Shown: positions 33,401 through 45,374 of the stretch, piece after piece
How positions within the stretch are numbered: position 1 is the first letter of the stretch
How the letters are laid out: every line of letters starts with the position of its first letter
Assembly: GCF_932294415.1 (NCBI RefSeq)
Contig: NC_065541.1
Location: forward strand, 33,637,790 to 33,701,789
Length of the DNA: 64,000 nt
From: Quercus robur
Taxonomy: Eukaryota > Streptophyta > Magnoliopsida > Fagales > Fagaceae
Reading direction: 5' to 3'
Made by a program: the position numbers and the translations under genes
Notes under the pieces: generated by a model
Told to the model about the DNA's origin: nothing
Seen by the model: only the letters and a program-made list of their open reading frames with translations
The model's database searches: none

Positions 33401-36400
33401 TCCATCTCACTCCAAATCCATATTCCAAAATATACAACAGGAAATCCCAATTAACGTGATTGTAACCTTCTCCACATCCAGTTTACACAACAATTTTGGT
33501 CCACCTGCTTTCATATGACTATCCAAGTATTCATTTCCTATAAGGACCAAATCCAGGATTTTCCTCCCATAATTGAAGGCGTTCTGCAACTCCAACACTA
33601 TCGCACCCAAAACCCCCTTCAACCTATTTGCTAGAACCTTTTAATACCTATTGGATAGATCATATACATGTTGACATGTACATAAATTTTCTAATGACAT
33701 GATTTAAAGAGAAGAGGTTGCGAATTTCCAATCCTAAATGGTCACCATGGTTTAATAACATAACTAGTTTCACTCAGATAAAGAACAAAAGAAGATAACG
33801 TGTAAAGAAAAAAGAAAAATTACCCCAAATTCTGTATTGACCAGACACTGAACAAAATCCATCAGTTGAAGCTTTGCCCACTCCATGCACTGGGTGGGGT
33901 CATCTGTCTTGGGAGGATGCCTCCAAGGTGCGCCAAAACGTAATTTATCTTTTGAAATCTTTCCATTCCATGCATCAACAGCAAACTTTTTCAGGAGTTC
34001 CAATGCATTATCCATAGCAGGATTCACCACAGTAATCTTAAATGAAGTAAAATGAACAAATGAGGCACCTCTTAATGCACATTCAAAAGAAACTAAGAAA
34101 GTAATCAAGAACAGGCAAATAAATTCATAACTTCTAAGTAATACCCATACAATAACAGCTCATTAATAACAGAAATCTGCAGCACTTGATTTGATAAAGC
34201 ATACAGATTTGAATTAAACAGCCTTGGCACAAACACCATCAATTTATCCTATAATTATTAGTTGAATAAATGCATAAATCATAAGTAATACACATGTACG
34301 ATAATAGAAATCTGCAACACTTGATTTGATAAAGCATACGAATTTTATTTAAACAGCCTTGGCATAAACACAATAAATTTATCCTATAATAATTAGTTGC
34401 ATTTCATTATGTCACAAAATAGTTTTAGTGTGGATTAGATAAGTGAGAGTGACAAACAGCACCAAATTAGTAAGTGATGCAGACCGTGAGAAGTCAATCT
34501 CAAATTATTATTATTTTTTAAGTTTCAAGGGTATTTTTGTAATTTCATAATTTTCAGATATGGGTTGTACTAATGGTTCATTAAGTATTATTTTGGGTTT
34601 TATTCAAGTCTGGCTATTTAGTTGTTAGAAGTAAAAGTCCAAGGAGTAAGACTCTTATTAGGTTTTAAGGAAGTTCAAGTTCTACTAGGAATATCTATTA
34701 GTCTTCTACTTAAAGGATGAAAGGCTTTCTATTGAGAAAAATGGGAAGAATAAATTTTCTAAATTTTCAGAGGTTATAAAGCTTGATTAAGGTTTGTGTG
34801 AAACAACCTTCACCAAGGCAAGATGCCAACAAAAATCCTAAGTGTGATGCCTATAAGTTTATTATTTTTCTCTTCCGTTTTTAACTTCTTAGTAACTTAA
34901 AACTTTGCAAACTCCAATTGATTTGTCACCTTTTAAACTCTAAAATCCAAAACTTCAAAACCCCAAACCACCCATCCACTAAGTAGTCCAAAATAGCCAA
35001 TAAAGAGCCAAAACATGGTTTACGCGTTACTATTCACAGCACTGGAACAGCAACCAGAATTTGGATCCAAATTCTACTATTCCTTTTCCCCATTAGAAAT
35101 CCCATAATCCTTATTATTTTTCATCCCTTTTCCCACTAAAAGCTAACCCTTAATCCTCACAACCAAAGCTGTCCAGATCAGATTTAATTGCGTTCCCCTT
35201 TGCCCTGTGTCAGTGAGATTGAATTTTAGAGTTGAAATTTTAGCAAGCTGCAACCTTAATCTTTCTTATCATGTTCTGCACAGTAAGCTTTAACCATTCC
35301 ACCATTACTCTGTAAGCCTACTCTATATCTACCTATGAGGTTAAGATCATAGAGATGAGGCCAATAACTCCATTTAAGAAACAAAAGCTTATGTAAGTGC
35401 AAGCAGCAAAACTTATTTCATTGGTTGAACTTTATTCATTTAGCATGTTAAAAGCTTAGCCAAGCATCAAGATGTTTTCCTTTGTGCTCGTGAGTTAAAT
35501 AATTACCATAGATGTAGCCCTTCAAGATTCATTAAAAACTAACAAATCTTAGAAGAATACAATATTAGGGTTCAAAAAGAAATGAGATGCAGAGCTATGT
35601 TCACTTGTGAAAATTACCTGCAAATATGCTAAATATGCATCTACAATGTCCTCAAAAGTACTACCCTTGTCACCCATCACCCTACAGTAGAATATAAACA
35701 GGTTAATGAACTAATAGAAGGTAGCATCAGCTAAATATGAATATGACAAGCTCGGTGATATCAGGCACAAAGATGTTAATTTGCATATTTAACACTGTAA
35801 CATGACACTGAACTGTCCACTTTCAATTATGATCAATGATTCTCAATATTTTCATATAAGGCTAATCTCCCTATCTAGCTGGAACCCAAAATTTCTTAAA
35901 GCAGGATATGACTTATCAATATCTACTAGATGACAAAATGGCAAGCTAAGATAAAATCATTCTTACTTCTGATAATAATCACTTTGTTTAAGAGCATAAA
36001 GCTCAAATAGATGTCGAGGGATTGGTCCGAGCACCTCAGCAATCACTGTCCACTGCAATTTTGATATAAAAAATAAAAAATAAAAGTTTAAACACACTAA
36101 GAACCAAAAGAAAATATTAAAATTCACCAAGTTGCCAGTAATTAGGAAAATAAGGTGAAGACGGCTGAGGTGGAGGGGAAATGTAAATTCTGATAGCAAA
36201 ATCTAACTGAGTTTCAGTCTATATTTTTCTTTCTTTGTTTTTTTGCCCCTATGGAAGGTTTGTCCCGTATTTCTTTTCTAGAGATTTTGTTACTTGAACT
36301 ATAGACAGAATTTGCTTGCCTCTGAAGGACTAAAATAATCAGTAACCATATGCATTTTAGCTCCTTGGGGAGTCCATCCAAACATCTGCAGATAGGACAA

Positions 36401-36442
36401 GTCTGAAATGAGTAACATAAGCCAGAACCATCAAGGCCCATA

Positions 36443-36477
<35 letters not shown>

Positions 36478-38651
36478 CATCAAACAACAAAAGTCAATTG
36501 CTAAATATCCCACATAGACAAGTGCAGATCAAGTGTCAAAACCCAAAGTGAAGCACACATAAACAAGGACATACGCAGACAACAAACACAATATCAAGCG
36601 TTCATGTGTACATGCGTATAAGGAGTCCCAATCTGTGAGAAGGCATCCAAATAATGACCGTTCCTGTATCATCATGAAATACAATCTTTTTTTTTTCTAA
36701 TAATAGCATGGAATACAATCATGAACTATTTCAAGTTGAGTTGTCAACACTAAAGCAATTTCATAAGCTAAAGCTTGCACCAGAAACTCATTTTCACTGG
36801 GATTTTTTTTTTTTTGGGTTTTGGGGTGTTTTTTTGGGGGGGTAGAGAAAGAGAATTAAGAGACAGTTTAAAGAGTAGCACATATGAAATGGTAAAGCAG
36901 TAAAGAACTTCTTTTTAATTTTTCTTCCATGCATCAGAGAAGAGAAGGCACACACTCACACAGAGTTTAATAGTGTTTAGTTTAAGTACCTCGCGAGAGA
37001 TGAATATGTCTGTAAATCCAAAATCCAGGTAGGCTTGGTATGAATAGTAGCTGAGGCATATTGGTGGATTAGAATTCTAAAATGGAAATAAAAATTCTCA
37101 AAAAGTAATATTATGTATTACAAAAACCTCAGAGAATGTTAAAACAAATAGGAAGTAAGCAAGAAAATGGATGCATGTAATGGCAAACTATTTGGCCCTT
37201 AAATCAATCTTTAAGCACAAGCATTAAGGCATGGGGAGGATGCTTCTACCACGCCATGAAAGAATTTAAGCTTTATGGTTTAAAGAGCAAGTAAAAAATA
37301 GTATAGCTGAACAGAAATGGACCTAACCTATCTGATGTAACAAGTATGATGGGCAGGCACCGCTCATTCGCACCCAAAGCAATCATTCTCCATATCAGAC
37401 TGTCATGATACATTGATGCAGAGACCGACGAATCATCATTTAGAGTAGCATTGCGTAGAACATCGATATTGTTAATAACCAGCTTGGGCTGCCCATATGA
37501 GACATAAACGTCTATCGATTAGAGCTTCACAATAGCACCAGCCACTAGTCAAAACCACACAAATGTACCATCATAAACCTCTTTCACACAAACTTTACAA
37601 TTACACGTCAAGCATGAATAGATTAAAGAATATCATAAATTGCCTTAGAGACCAATTTAGCTTACAGGCCTACCACACCTAGAATTAGCACACAGTGACA
37701 ATGGCATTAATGAAGATTTTCTGTATGTTAAATTATTTGGTGGCCTATGTAATAGAATGAGCCTAATATTTTAGTCAATCACCTGAAAATGATCAATTTC
37801 AGCAGCTTGTGACAACAACTCGAGCAACAAACACGGCCAATCAGTACACGAATGTGCTAAAGACCTCGAAAACCCACCAGTCCGATTCAAATGAGCAATA
37901 GCCTTAGCCCTCCACCCATGTTGGACTGTAATCACCTCCTTCGCCAATCTCAGTGCCAGAAACGCCTCTCTAAAATATGAAGCCTCCTGTATAGACAAGC
38001 CCTTCCATTTCTCACTCAAACCCAATACCCCATCAATCTCTTGGGCATTACATCGAGCAGATAGCGCGAAAACTGCCCGATCCCACAAAACCGAAGGGGA
38101 GGCCTTATCAACAACCGCAGACTTAGAAGCAGCATTGTTACTCTGAATTACACGGCGAAGGGCGGTGTTAAGGCCGTGCCATTTGCTGAGTGTGGTGAAT
38201 ATTTGGTGGGAGCTAATGGTGCCAAGCTTGACACCCTTTTCAACCATTGATTCAAGGGTGTGTTCGAGCTTGGTTCGGCAGCTTGACAAAGTGGGTGGTG
38301 GACAATTCGACCATGAGGCCCATGGAAATGACTTGTTGAATTGTGGATGGTGGTCTTCGATGGATTCAGCAAAGTCTATATAGCCAGTGAGGTGAGGACC
38401 TTTGTTCCACTCGCCGAGTAGACCTGAAAAATGAAAAATAAGAGCAAGAAATCTTACAGAAATAAAGAATATGCAGAGAGAGAGAGAGATAGTGGGTTTT
38501 TTAAGTTACGTTCAAGGATGAGAGTGGTTTTGCCAACACCACGAGGACCATGGAGGATCAGTGGCTGAGGAACACGATGGTGCTGGGCGTGGTTGTTTAA
38601 CACGGTTTCAAGTAGTGGTCTTGGGATTATTCTCCATGCTTTGTTCACCAT
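24491..38651 (-). CDS. P-loop NTPase family protein, 564 aa, 11 exons
   Basis: Exons on the minus strand: 38651-38510, 38423-37783, 37488-37328, 37050-36990, 36385-36320, 36052-35967, 35681-35618, 34036-33824, 25237-25172, 24764-24685 and 24605-24491. The total is 1,695 nt and every junction keeps phase. The Walker A motif GPRGVGKT is at residues 35-42. A Walker B-like LVINNID ends at Asp 270, and LPIILVTSD near residue 310 may be sensor 1. This layout suggests an AAA+/STAND-type ATPase. The C-terminal 250 residues ([42 protein letters not shown]) look like a conserved plant-specific part with unknown function. There is no clear transmembrane segment. The intron after 36320 uses a GC donor (GAG|GCAAGC). 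The 33823-25238 intron is 8.6 kb and full of transposons. I am confident of the gene and exon model but not of its biochemical role. Confidence 0.88.
26131..27151. mobile_element. hAT-like non-autonomous element in the left LTR
   Basis: The ends are CATAGTTGTCA and the inverse of TAACAACCATG, an imperfect TIR. The flanks ATTAAGGG (26123-26130) and ATTAATGG (27152-27159) match at 7 of 8, fitting a hAT target duplication. The right part has many ATACGATAC/GTATCG-type motifs. No transposase frame is visible. Confidence 0.55.
27226..28785 (-). mobile_element. LINE fragment 1 (RT C-terminal part and zf-RVT)
   Basis: On the minus strand, frames read [20 protein letters not shown], then [17 protein letters not shown], then [16 protein letters not shown], then the zinc-type segment [18 protein letters not shown]. 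This is the order of the end of plant L1-type ORF2. The 3' end is marked by a T-run (poly-A on the minus strand) at 27221-27238. The flanks share CTTAGGT-TT-TTTTCTTT (27211-27225 and 28786-28804), a probable target duplication. It has many stops and is 5'-truncated. Confidence 0.8.
28837..30150 (-). mobile_element. LINE fragment 2 (5'-truncated)
   Basis: Minus-strand frames read [39 protein letters not shown], then CRRNICVVC. These are decayed forms of the RT C-terminal, WHD-like and zf-RVT parts of a LINE. The 3' end has AATAAAGC on the minus strand near 28853. An A-run at 30088-30109 interrupts the RT part. Confidence 0.7.
30660..30671 (+). other. Primer binding site, initiator tRNA-Met type
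   Basis: TTGTATCAGATC matches the standard TGGTATCAGAGC plant primer site at 10 of 12 bases and lies 2 bp after the left LTR end. Confidence 0.7.
30849..30860 (+). other. Polypurine tract of the intronic retrotransposon
   Basis: TAGGGAGAATGA directly precedes the right LTR (TGCAGCCATGG). Its purine-rich character and place fit a polypurine tract. Confidence 0.6.
30861..32184 (+). repeat. Right LTR of the intronic retrotransposon, with one nested LINE
   Basis: LTR segments 30861-31090 and 31683-32184 flank LINE fragment 3. It lacks a stretch of about 70 bp that is present in the left LTR near 30555-30625. Confidence 0.75.
31091..31682 (+). mobile_element. LINE fragment 3 (zf-RVT end), with 19-bp target duplication
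   Basis: A plus-strand frame reads [20 protein letters not shown], then [18 protein letters not shown] and [20 protein letters not shown], the terminal zinc region of LINE ORF2. It ends in ATCAAAAAAA. The flanks GTGAATTGATATATTTCTA (31072-31090) and GTGAATTAAGATATTTCTA (31683-31701) match at 17 of 19. The first 30 or so bases at the 5' junction are duplicated in tandem, which fits abnormal 5' joining. Confidence 0.82.
32200..33650 (-). mobile_element. LINE fragment 4 (reverse transcriptase part)
   Basis: Minus-strand frames in order read [33 protein letters not shown], then [24 protein letters not shown] and [16 protein letters not shown], and lastly [18 protein letters not shown]. This is the RT domain followed by the C-terminal linker of a plant L1-type ORF2. 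Frameshifts and stops are frequent. It stops where the LTR element begins, so the LTR element may have inserted into it. Confidence 0.85.
34168..34399. repeat. Tandem duplication in an intron (about 135-bp period)
   Basis: TAAACAGCCTTGGCA, CACTTGATTTGATAAAGCAT and TTTATCCTATAAT recur in the same order at 34168-34264 and 34303-34399. The repeat lies in the intron between exons 7 and 8 of the P-loop gene. Confidence 0.85.
36445..36474. repeat. (GT)n microsatellite in an intron
   Basis: About 14 TG dinucleotides lie in the intron between exons 4 and 5 of the P-loop gene. Confidence 0.95.
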
Positions 38652-40548
38652 TTTTCTTTTTGATTTGGTTTTTGTTCTTGTGTGATTTCAATTCAAATGC
38701 AGACGCTCTCCTCTCTACCCTTCCTCCCTTTGTTCTAATAGAGAGTCTCGTATAACGAGGGTTTTACGTTTTATGGGCCAACCAACCGGGGGCTCTTGCT
38801 CTTGCTTTCTGTTTATTAATTTACTCTCCTTTTTTCTCAAACAAAAAAAATACTCTCCTTTTTGCTTTTTTGTTGAGTAATGATCATTTTTTTTTTCATT
38901 TTCATGGGGGAATTTCAATCTTGAGGGTAAGGGTTTAAGGGTTTCCTCCTCTCTTTCTTTCAATTTTATTTTTCCTTTTTTTATTTGTTTAAAAAAATTC
39001 CTTAGCTTAATCTTATGAGGTATGCATATCAAATGTATGATACACAAGATACAATCATGTGTTTTTTAGCCTCTCTTTTTTTTTTTTCTTTTATTATTCG
39101 AAAATAGATGTGGGTTCTAGTTAACTCAACTGATAAAGTCTCTTATGGTTGAATAAAATATCTAATATTAGGAAGGCTGTATTGAGTTAAGCAAATAAAA
39201 AATAAAACAACCCAACACAATCATTTTGACATTTCCACTAACTTTAAATATCACCAATAACAACTAGTTACTACACAATACACATCTCTAAATTCTTATT
39301 ATCCATTCTCCTCCTTCAAATTAAAAATATATATACCCAATCCATTCTCCTACGAACTAATTCATTAGTTTTTTTTTGCCTAAAAACAATCAATTTCTTG
39401 AAACTACCTAAGACAATTAATTCTTGAGTTCTTATTATTGAATCATCCAACTAAGATCATCCTTCGTATAAATTTTAGTTGAGTTATAAAATAAATATCG
39501 TTAAGACTACCAATAGATGTGCTGTGTGTGGATCCCTAGACCTTAGTACCTTAATATATTGTTATTTCCTCTCATTCAAAATTACATTCACCAAACTATC
39601 AAAATTTCTCTTCAATATAATTTTATTGTTTTACTTATTTTCTCTCGTGGTTTGCTAATCAATTCCCTTTTTCCTGTGAATTTGACCTCAGACTTACCGA
39701 GTTATTATTGCGTGACAATCCTGCACTTGGGAGCATTATTTAAGTTGTAACAATAAACATGGGCTTTACATCTTTGGGTCTCTTATATTGCAAATCTCTC
39801 TTATCTTATTGTATAGAGAAAATTAATTGGTGTTTATTTTTTATTTATTTGAGATCTTTTGATTTTGACAAATTCAAAGTAGGAGCATAGAAAGGCCTAT
39901 CTTTGGAATTCTTCTCCATTTGATTTGATTAAGGTATGACTCTCTCTCTCTCTCCGCGTATGTGTGTGTAGTTTATTTGCAAATATGCATGCACTTACTT
40001 ATATTTTACATGTCCTTACTGCCTATCATGAATCAATAACCCACATGATGTACCGTGTATTTGGGTTTGGATTAAACTGGGACCCCCTTCCACATTTGTC
40101 TCCACACATGGTTGTTATGTTTATCCTTACAAATGCTATAAGCATTGTTAAAAAAGATTTTTTTTTTTAATTTTTTTATTTAGGTACTTTAAAACTTTTT
40201 TTTTTTTTTTGGTTGAGAAAGAGTTACTTTTAAACTTAGTTGTATTCTTTATAGTGTACATTGGTGTGTTGCAAATAAGTAAATGTTATTAGCATTGTTA
40301 GACATACAGTTATCTTATTATTGAGCTCATGTTTAGATCATATAATACATACTAAAAAAATGTTTCACAAGATGACATGTTGATTTTTGTGAACCTTAAC
40401 ATGTTCATGATCAAAATTTGAGTTTCCAATTAATTTCTAGAAGACCAACTTCAATCATGTATAGTGGGTGATTAATATCTTCTCATTTTCATAACCTAGC
40501 ATCTAATCTTAAATCATAGTTTGATTTTGAGTCTTGAAGGAGTACTGA
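38652..40548. other. Upstream region of the P-loop gene and intergenic DNA
   Basis: The start codon at 38651 faces left, so 38652-39050 is the likely promoter and leader. Beyond it the DNA is AT-rich, with a CT-repeat near 39941 and no gene recognised. Confidence 0.6.
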
Positions 40549-40845
40549 ATGACATGGCAGAAAAGAAGAACAAAAAATTTTATCAGAAAAAAGATGTTCT
40601 TGAGAGGGCAGACTCAAGAACTCATAGAGATTAAGAAAATGAAGCATCTAGAATTTGTGGAGATCAAGAAAATGGAGATTGAAGAATTGATTTGTGTTAA
40701 GAGAGAGAGGCTTCAATTAGAACGAATGACGAAAGAATTAGAAATTACCATAATGGATACTACAAACTTGGATCCAAAGCAGCAACAATGCCTTAGCCAA
40801 CTTCGCCAAGAAATCATTCAACATCAAGAGAAGAATAATTGGTGA
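40549..40845 (+). pseudogene. NAM-associated C-terminal-like fragment, 98 aa
   Basis: The frame is Lys/Glu-rich and helical (ERLQLERMTKELEITIMDTT), ending LDPKQQQCLSQLRQEIIQHQ. This resembles the C-terminal tail of the NAM-associated family (PF14303), common in plant MYB-like proteins and in PIF/Harbinger accessory ORFs. The N-terminal DNA-binding part is absent upstream, so it is a fragment. The identification rests on composition and the last 30 residues. Confidence 0.4.
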
Positions 40846-41059
40846 ATATTATCGCAATGTAGCAAACTGGTCATGCAACCTTTTTTTCAATGTAAGATTT
40901 TGTTGTTACGGTGTTTCTAAACTTTTTCGATTTTGTTGTAGAGGAGCATGTTCACCATTTTTTTGGTCCATCCAGATTCTTGTAATAACTTCCATATGTA
41001 ATTGGAGTTTTCTTTGTTTTAGTTCTTAGCCCATCTCTTATTGTTTGTTGCTCTTTAAG

Positions 41060-41650
41060 GATATGAGACTGGCTGGTGTTAGACCAAACTAGATTACTTT
41101 TATGGGTGTTCTATTTGCTTGTAGCCACTAGCCATGCTGGAATGGTCAAGGAAGCACTCAATTACTTTGAGATGATGCAAAAGGTATATAAGATTAAGCA
41201 TGTAATGGACCACTTTGCATGCCTGATTGATATGTTTGTGAGGTTGGGTCAGTTAAATAAAGCTTTTGATTTTATGTAGAAAAATGATTTTGAGCCCAAC
41301 GAGTTTATATTGTCGCTCTTGATGGCTGGATGTAGAAGTCATGGGAATTCAGAATTGAGTTTTTATGCTGCTGAACAATTACTAAAGCTCAAACCAAAAG
41401 ACATTGAAACCTATGTCTTGGTGTTGAATATGTACCTCTCTGCAGGTAGATCGAAGGATGTTTCTAGGGTGAGAAAAATGATGAAAGAAGAGAAACTCAA
41501 AAAAAAAAAAAAAAAAAAAAAAAACACGATTGGAGCTGGATTAACATCAAAAACAAGGTTTATTCATTTAAACCGAATGACACACTAGAAACTTTTGAGG
41601 TAACCGATGGGGATGAAGAAAAGACACTCTTCTACTGCATATCACAGTGA
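41060..41650 (+). pseudogene. Pentatricopeptide-repeat (PPR) protein fragment, E/E+ end
   Basis: Frames read DMRLAGVRPN, ACSHAGMVKEALNYFEMM, YKIKHVMDHFACLIDMFVRL, then EPNEFILSLLMAGCRSHGN, AAEQLLKLKPKDIETYVLVL and WSWINIKNKVYSF. This is the C-terminal PPR plus E/E+ order of PLS-class organelle RNA-editing proteins. The first two-thirds of the gene are missing. Breaks are a TAG at 41090, a duplicated AGCCA/CTAGCCA block near 41125 that shifts the frame, a TAG at 41277-41279, and an A-run of about 25 at 41500-41524. It is not functional. Confidence 0.88.
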
Positions 41651-41939
41651 AAATTTGGCCATTGCATTTGCGTTGTTGAATACGCCAAATGATACACCAA
41701 GTTAGCTATTGTGATCAGACTTTGCAAGTTTAAACTAACCGTTTTTTTTTTTTTTTTTGGTTGTTGGGGTGGGTTGTGATTTTTTTTTTTTTTTTTTTTG
41801 GGACGGTAAATGTGAATGAAAAATAAATAAATAAATAATATTTAATTGGAATAGTGACCGAGTATTGAGGACGATGTATATCCATAAAAACATAGATAGC
41901 TAAACTAGAAAAAAATGAAAAAACTTCGAAGTGATTAGG

Positions 41940-42560
41940 AATAATATCATGGAGTCTCAGCTTGATTCGATCGGTGTTCGATTCTTGTTCGATTGATTGA
42001 AAAGAGACTTTGATCGATACTCGATTCCTCTCAATCGATCGAGACTCATGAAAATTGAATTTCTACATAATTTTATGATAATTGTCTTGAATGTTTGAAA
42101 AAGTTTCAAGCATTGTAAATAGTTTTATGAAACATTTTAATTCTTCATACGTGCCTTTTGATGAAATAGAACTCTATGGGTATAAATAGAGGTTTATGTT
42201 CACTTGAAAATATACCATCTCTCCAAAATAGTAAGTTTAAAAAGACACAAGAAATCTTGTGAGTATTCTCCAAAATTGCTATTTGTAAATTCCAATAAAC
42301 TTGGTTGTATCCTAGGGACAAGTTTGTAAAAACTCTTTAGCAACTTGTGTATGAGGACAATTATTGTCAAAGAATAACATTCACTTTGAAGTCAATCATA
42401 ATTTCAGTTTGCTTACTGTATTCATTTTGTTCTTTCGTTATTACTCCTTGATTTGGTGAAATCCTCAACAAAATCTTCCTATGAATTATGATGATGATGG
42501 AGTAGTTGTATGGTGTTGTTGAATGCATATATTCGTTAGTGGTAATGATCAATGATCTGT
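41940..42560 (+). other. Possible solo LTR or LTR fragment
   Basis: The stretch has GATCGATC-rich sequence (41960-42050), then a good TATA motif (GGGTATAAATAGAGG near 42180) and a leader-like region. This is the composition of many plant LTRs. No border, primer site or target duplication could be fixed. Confidence 0.3.
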
Positions 42561-45374
42561 ATAGAGATACTTAGACTTGTGTAAGTAGTGAGAATTGTGG
42601 GTTATGGAGGAGATTGAATGATGGATTATGGGTTTTGGGATGAAAATGTCAATAATATAATGGAATAGAATGAAAAGGAATATTCTAGCGAGGTTAGTTG
42701 CACCGACGAGAACTGCAGTACTCTCTATTACTTTCTTCGACGAATCTTCCGATGGAATTTTTTAGAAAACAATTTACTCATTATTTAAATTTGTATCTTT
42801 ATTTACGCAACGCAATCGTATTGATTGAATATTGTGCATTGCTTTTGTTGCTATCTTTGTTTTTATTGACTGAATGTGACAATTAGGGTTTGGTTTTGGT
42901 GTGTGATTTAGGGTTCAATTTTGGTGAATATAGGCTTTGGTGTGTGGTTTATAAACTTCACGTTTTTAGTAGCTGAATTTTTATATAGTTTAACAGTTCA
43001 ACCATCTATAGATGGAGTATTGTTGGTAAAAGTTGAGGACTACATAACATGATCTAACTCTTTTTGCAATTCTATATTCAATTAATGCGAAATTATTGTT
43101 TGGAAATGATTACCAAGATTTTTTTGTTCCTTTTTTTGTTGATTCAAGTGCAAAATTATTGTTTCATTTTGTTAGGTTTTTGATTCCAGAGTGATCACTC
43201 ATTGCACTCTGTTTCAAGTATGTCCCTTCTCTCTCTCTCTCTTTTTAATTACTTTTTTTGCGTTTAATTAATATATTTTGGTTAGATTCAGGTAGGTTTA
43301 ATTTTCAGAGGTTTATTAGTGATGTAATCATATTTCTGAATTGAAGAAGTTAATTCTTATAATCAATGTGTTATTCTTGTTTTTGTTTCTGAGGATGGAT
43401 GATGAATTTTGCAAATCAAGTTTCTATTTTAGTGGTATTAGACTTTTTAGTTTCTTTTTGTGATTGACTTGTGGTGGAGTTATGGTCACTGGCTACATTC
43501 TGTAATACTTAATTTTCTGCAATACAATTCTAATTCTATCAGTCTTTTCTTTATGAGAAAATTTATGGGTTTTTGTTGTTTTTAAATTTACATGTGCTTT
43601 GTAGATCTTTGATGGGCACCAAGATTATTTTTTTGGAGAAGACCCTGTTTTTCTTAGACCTTAGAGCCTCTTTTTATTTTTTATTTTTTTAAATATATAT
43701 TTTCAGTTCCCTGGGCTCTAAGCTCTAAAGGGTTCTTTTCTTTGTTCTAAATTGCCCAGAAGTCTAGGAGTTTCGATCAACTTTTTTTTTTTTTTTTGAA
43801 AAGTTTATTTATTATCTGCTTTGGTTTTCGATATTTAATAAGGAATTTGCTTGTTGGTTCTTGAGAGAAAAAGAAAGTTGGGATTTTTGAAGTGGGTTAT
43901 GTTGAGGCAATGGGTTGCATGAACATGGGTTTATGTATGGTGGTCAGTATTGGGTTGGTGTTGATTTCACTACCACCCACATTTTGTGCTAGGCTCATTG
44001 GCCCAATCGATAGTAAAGAGAAAAATCACATTTTTCATCTATGTTAGTAAATAGTGTTCTTAGTGTGTTTGGTTCTCGGGAATGTGAAAAGGAAAATGAT
44101 TAAAAGTTGCTTCTTTGATTAACATTTCCTTTCATTTGCTAGATTCCCCCTGATAACTAAACTTAGAGTTAGACTTGCTAGTATTAAATTTTGTATTTGA
44201 TTAATATTTCCTTAGTTAATGTGCTAATTGGAACTTGGAAGTTAGATATACGAATTGGTACTCAAGTCCTTTCTTTTTGAAGGTTTCAAGATTCCATTAG
44301 TAAGGGCTCTCTCTCTTATTCTCTTTGATTTCTTTTCCCTTTGTTTGGTTGTTGTTTTTCAAAGTTCTTGTCCTTTTCAATCAATTGCGTGCTATTTTTC
44401 TTGCAGTCAACATGTTAGCTAAGAAATGATTGAAATGTTTAATGTGTTACATGAAGATCATTGTTATTTTTGGATGATGGTGGTCTAAGCAGTAGAATCT
44501 TGTTGTTTTGCACAGATTGCCCAGATCAGTGCTCTAAGTTTCAAAGAAGATGCTGATGGAATGTAGTCCTGTGGCCTACACAGTAGAAAAGAAGCCGGAT
44601 GGTTACTTCTGCATAGAAACTGCATTCTGCTTACTAGCTTGTAGGATCAGTAGTGAGCTCGTGACAATGAATGTTTTTGTGACAATGTATGTGTTTATGT
44701 GCATTAATAATATAATAAAAACTTTAAGAACAGCTTTAAATGATTTCTTTGCTCTTTTATTTCCATGGAAATGCTGCTGATCAAAGATCTTTTGGTTGTT
44801 TTTGTCATCTTCAAAAGAAAGAAGCCTCTACCTTCCACTACATATAAATATATAATGTGTATATATAATCTTCATATATCTAATCCAGCCTTGTAAACAT
44901 TTGACCCAGTATTCAATTTGATTAAATTCTATCTAAAAGCCTTTTCTTCTTGTTATAATTTTATTTTACAGATGAAGTAAATCAATCCATACATAAGGTT
45001 AGAATGTCTTCAATTAAGTTTTATATTAACTAGGAGCTTGCTTATTGACATTTTCCTTAGTGTTTTTTGTTTTTGTTTTATATGTCGTGTTCATCTATGT
45101 TGGTCTTGATCTCATTTCAAATATTTCATTTGGTAGTCAGCATATACAGAATAATCTTTTAATTGTGTTTCTTAAAGTGGGGAAAGTGGAGTCGGGAAAA
45201 TTGAGATGGCTAAAATTGCAATGCAATACTTGACTGCTCTTGGTGGTGGCAGTGGTGGGAATTCAGAAAAATTATATACTGGAAGCATTTAGGAATGCAA
45301 AAACATCAAGGAATGACAACTCTAGCCGATTGTGAGTTTTTTTTTTTTTTCCTTCATTGTGGAAGGTTCTCTTA
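42561..45374. other. Unassigned DNA, possible non-coding transcript region
   Basis: There is no credible long frame. A few segments look exon-like, such as 44520-44660 after a TTTTGCACAG acceptor-like site, but the frames are short and unrecognised. T-runs and a CT-repeat (43230-43242) occur. Confidence 0.4.

Noticed and set aside
33770..34108. Longer frame extending exon 8 on both sides
   Set aside because: Extensions run past good splice sites (TTTAAG acceptor, GGG|GTAATT donor) into intron-like sequence.
37051..37076. Upstream acceptor at 37077 for exon 4 (adding NSNPPICL)
   Set aside because: It would leave the phase wrong with the 37328 donor; the CCTCAG acceptor at 37051-37053 keeps phase.
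38465..38490. (GA)n run at the P-loop gene as a regulatory element
   Set aside because: It lies within intron 1 and is a plain microsatellite; no support for regulation.
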